Positions 61,546-64,000 of a stretch of 64,000 nt of DNA are shown here, one piece after another. The stretch lies in the NCBI GenBank assembly GCA_032716605.1, contig CM064502.1, positions 57,175,432-57,239,431 on the forward strand. Reading direction: 5' to 3'. Source of the DNA: Paralithodes platypus (lineage: Eukaryota; Arthropoda; Malacostraca; Decapoda; Lithodidae). Position 1 is the stretch's first letter. Each line of letters starts with the position of its first letter. Below the pieces are notes generated by a model. That model worked only from the letters and a program-made list of their open reading frames with translations. It ran no database searches and had not been told where the DNA came from. The translations under genes and the position numbers were made by a program.

Positions 61546-64000
61546 ATGGAGGGAGATGAGCAGATTCATGGAGAGCCCAGAGACACCCCACACGACCATA
61601 CTGGGGAGGGAGATAATGGTGGAGCTACTGGTGGAGATAGTGGTGGAGATAATGATGGAGATACTGTTGGAGTTGCTGGTACGGGGTACCAGTCAGTTCA
61701 TTCCACTCCAACCTCTCCTCTCACCACCCCTCATTTTACTCCACCTCCCCAACCTTCCCCCACTTTACCTCCCCTACACTATAGGGGGATGCCACCCCTG
61801 TCACCACACCCTGCAAGTCTACAACCTACTACAAGTGCAGACCTCCTTCAGCTCATACAGTATATGGAGCAATGCAGACAACGGGACGACTATACCAGAA
61901 GACAGGAGGAGGACCGCAGACAACAGGAGGAGGACTACAGGAAACAGGAGGACCGCAGAAGATGGGAAGAGGAAAACAGACGACGCACGGAGGAGGACTA
62001 CAGGAGACAGATGGACGATGCCAAGTTCTCCGCCCTTGTCCAGGCTCTGGCCCAAATTACCCCACCTGCCGCCGCACCTACATCCACCTCACCGGGGACA
62101 ACACCCAATTCCACAACATCCTCCACCCCTACAGCTCCACCTCCACCACAGAAGGCTATTACCCAGAACCCGCCGCCCCTTCGCGCTGATGCCACCTTCC
62201 AGGTTTTCAGAGAATGGAGGCGTCGGTGGGACGATTACTCTATTATGGTAGACTTATCTAAATTACCGAGGGAGAAACAACTGATCCAGATGCGGATGTG
62301 CTTAACCCTGGAGACACAGCGGCTTTTGGAGCACACCTTAAGCATACCCCCTGACACCGACAAGACCGTTGATGCAGTCCTCGATGCACTTCAGGAGCAC
62401 ATCAAGAATTCTCGCAATGAAGCTCTCCGTCGCAGGGACCTGTTCAGTTGCAAGCAAAAACAGGGCGAGTCATTCAACAACTTCTACGTCCGCCTCTGCC
62501 ACATCGCCGAAGAAATTGACGTCTGCCCAGGGAACTCTTCAGCCTGCAAGGAGACCCAACTCAAGATGGTCATTCTGATTGGCATACATGACGAAGAACT
62601 TGTACAGAAGCTGCTTTCCCTCGACGCCACCCCTTCATTACAGGACATCGTCAACACTTGCCGCTCCTATGAGGCCACTCGAAGCGCTACATCAGCCATA
62701 CGTGCCCCACCGTCCCAGGTTAACGCCGTGTCAGCGTACAAGCAGAACAAGCAGGTTAAGCAACGCGACAAGTTCTCCACATCGCAACAGTCCTTGGCGT
62801 CGGCTGCCGCCTGCCAACGTTGTGCTCGCCGGCACGACAAGAACAAGTGCCCGGCTGAAGACTACACCTGCACTAACTGTGGCCGTCGTGGTCATAAGCC
62901 TAGGACTCCTGCTTGCCCTGCAGCCACCGCCCAGTGTCGTCGCTGCAACCATATGGGCCACTACGACAAATGCTGCAGATCTTCCAAGACGCCCGCCACA
63001 CAGGACAACGCCGCTTCCTCCCACAACAAGTCTACAGTAAAGAAGACCACAAGTTGCCGACGTGTGGGATCACCTGTTCAGGCACCCACACTGACATCCG
63101 TGAGTCTCACCTACAGCGGCACCACTAGAAAACTCCACATGCTTCCTGACACAGGTGCAGACATCACAGTGATCGGCCGACGACACCTCGACATACTTCG
63201 GATTCCTCTCAGCAGCCTACGACCTCCGCCTCCGACAACAACGCTCAACGCGGATGGCTCTGCAATTGCTCCTTCTTTGGGGACGTTTCATGCACAACTC
63301 ACCATCAGCAAACGTTCCTGTTCTGCCACAATCCAAGTCCGCAAGGGTGTTCAGACGCCGCTTCTGTCCAAACGCCACTGTCAAGAATTGGCCATCATCT
63401 CAGCAGAATTCCCCAAGCCAATTCTACAGGTTAAACACATCTACAGGTGTAAGGAGCTACCCTTCACAGCCACCACGTCACCTGCACAAGCCAAGGAGTT
63501 CTTTCTTCGAGAGTTCAAGGACGTGTTGGTCTCCAAGGAGGATCTCCAGACAGCTCCACTCAAGCCTATGAAGGGTCCCCCAATGCGGATCCACCTCAAG
63601 GACGATGCCGTGCCTTTTGCCATCTACACCCCGCGGCAGATCCCCTTTGCTTTCAGGGACAAAGTGAAGCAGGAGCTGGACTCGCTAGTGGCACAAGGTA
63701 TCATCAAACCGGCCGGCGATGAACCTTCAGAGTGGTGCCACCCCCTCGTCGTCGTCGCCAAGCCCAACGCCGAAGTTCGCCTCACCGTAGACCTCACCAA
63801 GCTCAACTGCCAAGTTTCCCGCCCAGCCCACCCCTCACCGACGCCTTTCGAAGCGATCCGCAGTGTGGCCCCGCAGGCGAAATTCTTCACGACGGCAGAC
63901 GCCCTGAGTGGATATTGGCAAATGGAACTTGCGGAGGAGGACCAGCATCTCACAACTTTCATCACTCCTTATGGCCGTTTCCAACACTGTAGAGGTCCAA
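61546..64000 (+). CDS. Second Ty3/gypsy gag-pol, partial, runs off the window
   Basis: The frame starts with the same ATG context as 55908 and stays open to the last base (818 codons). It covers the leader, capsid, knuckles, protease and the first part of RT through TTADALSGYWQ and the RGPM block. Relative to the first copy it has one in-frame gain of 12 bp (GGAGATAGTGGT-type unit near 61635) and a net in-frame loss of 24 bp in the Arg/Glu repeat near 61905-61950. It also has a few substitutions, including Ala to Val near 63038 and Ser to Gly near 63716. Whether its integrase is intact cannot be seen. Confidence 0.9.
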   Translation, partial: MEGDEQIHGEPRDTPHDHTGEGDNGGATGGDSGGDNDGDTVGVAGTGYQSVHSTPTSPLTTPHFTPPPQPSPTLPPLHYRGMPPLSPHPASLQPTTSADLLQLIQYMEQCRQRDDYTRRQEEDRRQQEEDYRKQEDRRRWEEENRRRTEEDYRRQMDDAKFSALVQALAQITPPAAAPTSTSPGTTPNSTTSSTPTAPPPPQKAITQNPPPLRADATFQVFREWRRRWDDYSIMVDLSKLPREKQLIQMRMCLTLETQRLLEHTLSIPPDTDKTVDAVLDALQEHIKNSRNEALRRRDLFSCKQKQGESFNNFYVRLCHIAEEIDVCPGNSSACKETQLKMVILIGIHDEELVQKLLSLDATPSLQDIVNTCRSYEATRSATSAIRAPPSQVNAVSAYKQNKQVKQRDKFSTSQQSLASAAACQRCARRHDKNKCPAEDYTCTNCGRRGHKPRTPACPAATAQCRRCNHMGHYDKCCRSSKTPATQDNAASSHNKSTVKKTTSCRRVGSPVQAPTLTSVSLTYSGTTRKLHMLPDTGADITVIGRRHLDILRIPLSSLRPPPPTTTLNADGSAIAPSLGTFHAQLTISKRSCSATIQVRKGVQTPLLSKRHCQELAIISAEFPKPILQVKHIYRCKELPFTATTSPAQAKEFFLREFKDVLVSKEDLQTAPLKPMKGPPMRIHLKDDAVPFAIYTPRQIPFAFRDKVKQELDSLVAQGIIKPAGDEPSEWCHPLVVVAKPNAEVRLTVDLTKLNCQVSRPAHPSPTPFEAIRSVAPQAKFFTTADALSGYWQMELAEEDQHLTTFITPYGRFQHCRGP

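Overview
The window is animal nuclear DNA and looks arthropodan, most likely from a decapod or related crustacean. The support is (TTAGG)n tracts inside dispersed repeats (TTAGG is the usual arthropod telomere unit), abundant tRNA-derived SINEs, non-LTR and Ty3/gypsy retrotransposons, many TTAA-bounded MITEs, and long (TA)n and (CA)n microsatellites. The species cannot be named from sequence alone. There are no operons, bacterial genes or CRISPR arrays. Only one conserved host gene is evident; almost everything else is layered mobile DNA.

Region 1 (1-10200) holds a minus-strand AASDH/ACSF4 homologue: an adenylation domain, a carrier domain and a PQQ-type beta-propeller. A short first coding exon (10074-10200) joins in phase to one very long terminal exon (669-4294). 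The 5.8 kb intron is filled with LINE and SINE fragments and ends beside (TA)n tracts and a hairpin.

Region 2 (10.2-30.6 kb) is a graveyard of nested elements. A CR1/Jockey-like LINE (called L-alpha here) has inserted into another LINE (L-beta) and into a MITE, leaving 6-bp target duplications. Two TTAA-flanked MITE families (TTAA-A and TTAA-B) recur many times, and one TTAA-B sits exactly in an internal TTAA of a TTAA-A copy. Dispersed elements carry a GC-rich hairpin followed by TTAGG-like repeats.

Region 3 (31.1-32.8 kb) is a minisatellite of 26-bp then 31-bp units. The unit has no stop triplet on the minus strand, so three overlapping long ORFs exist by chance.

Region 4 (33.4-53.1 kb) has more MITEs (TTAA, TA and TWA target types), SINEs, foldback elements, a 2-kb Merlin-like DNA transposon (46818-48842) nested in a MITE, and a small piggyBac-like ORF fragment.

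Region 5 (53132-64000) is a tandem Ty3/gypsy arrangement, LTR-gag/pol-LTR-gag/pol, with the middle LTR shared. The left LTR is split by a 5'-truncated LINE. The first gag-pol frame is intact over 1577 codons, but its integrase has Lys where the third catalytic Glu is expected. The second copy runs off the window still open.

Family names such as L-alpha and TTAA-A are labels coined for this annotation. Assignments to transposon superfamilies rest on motifs and target duplications read by eye, with no database search.
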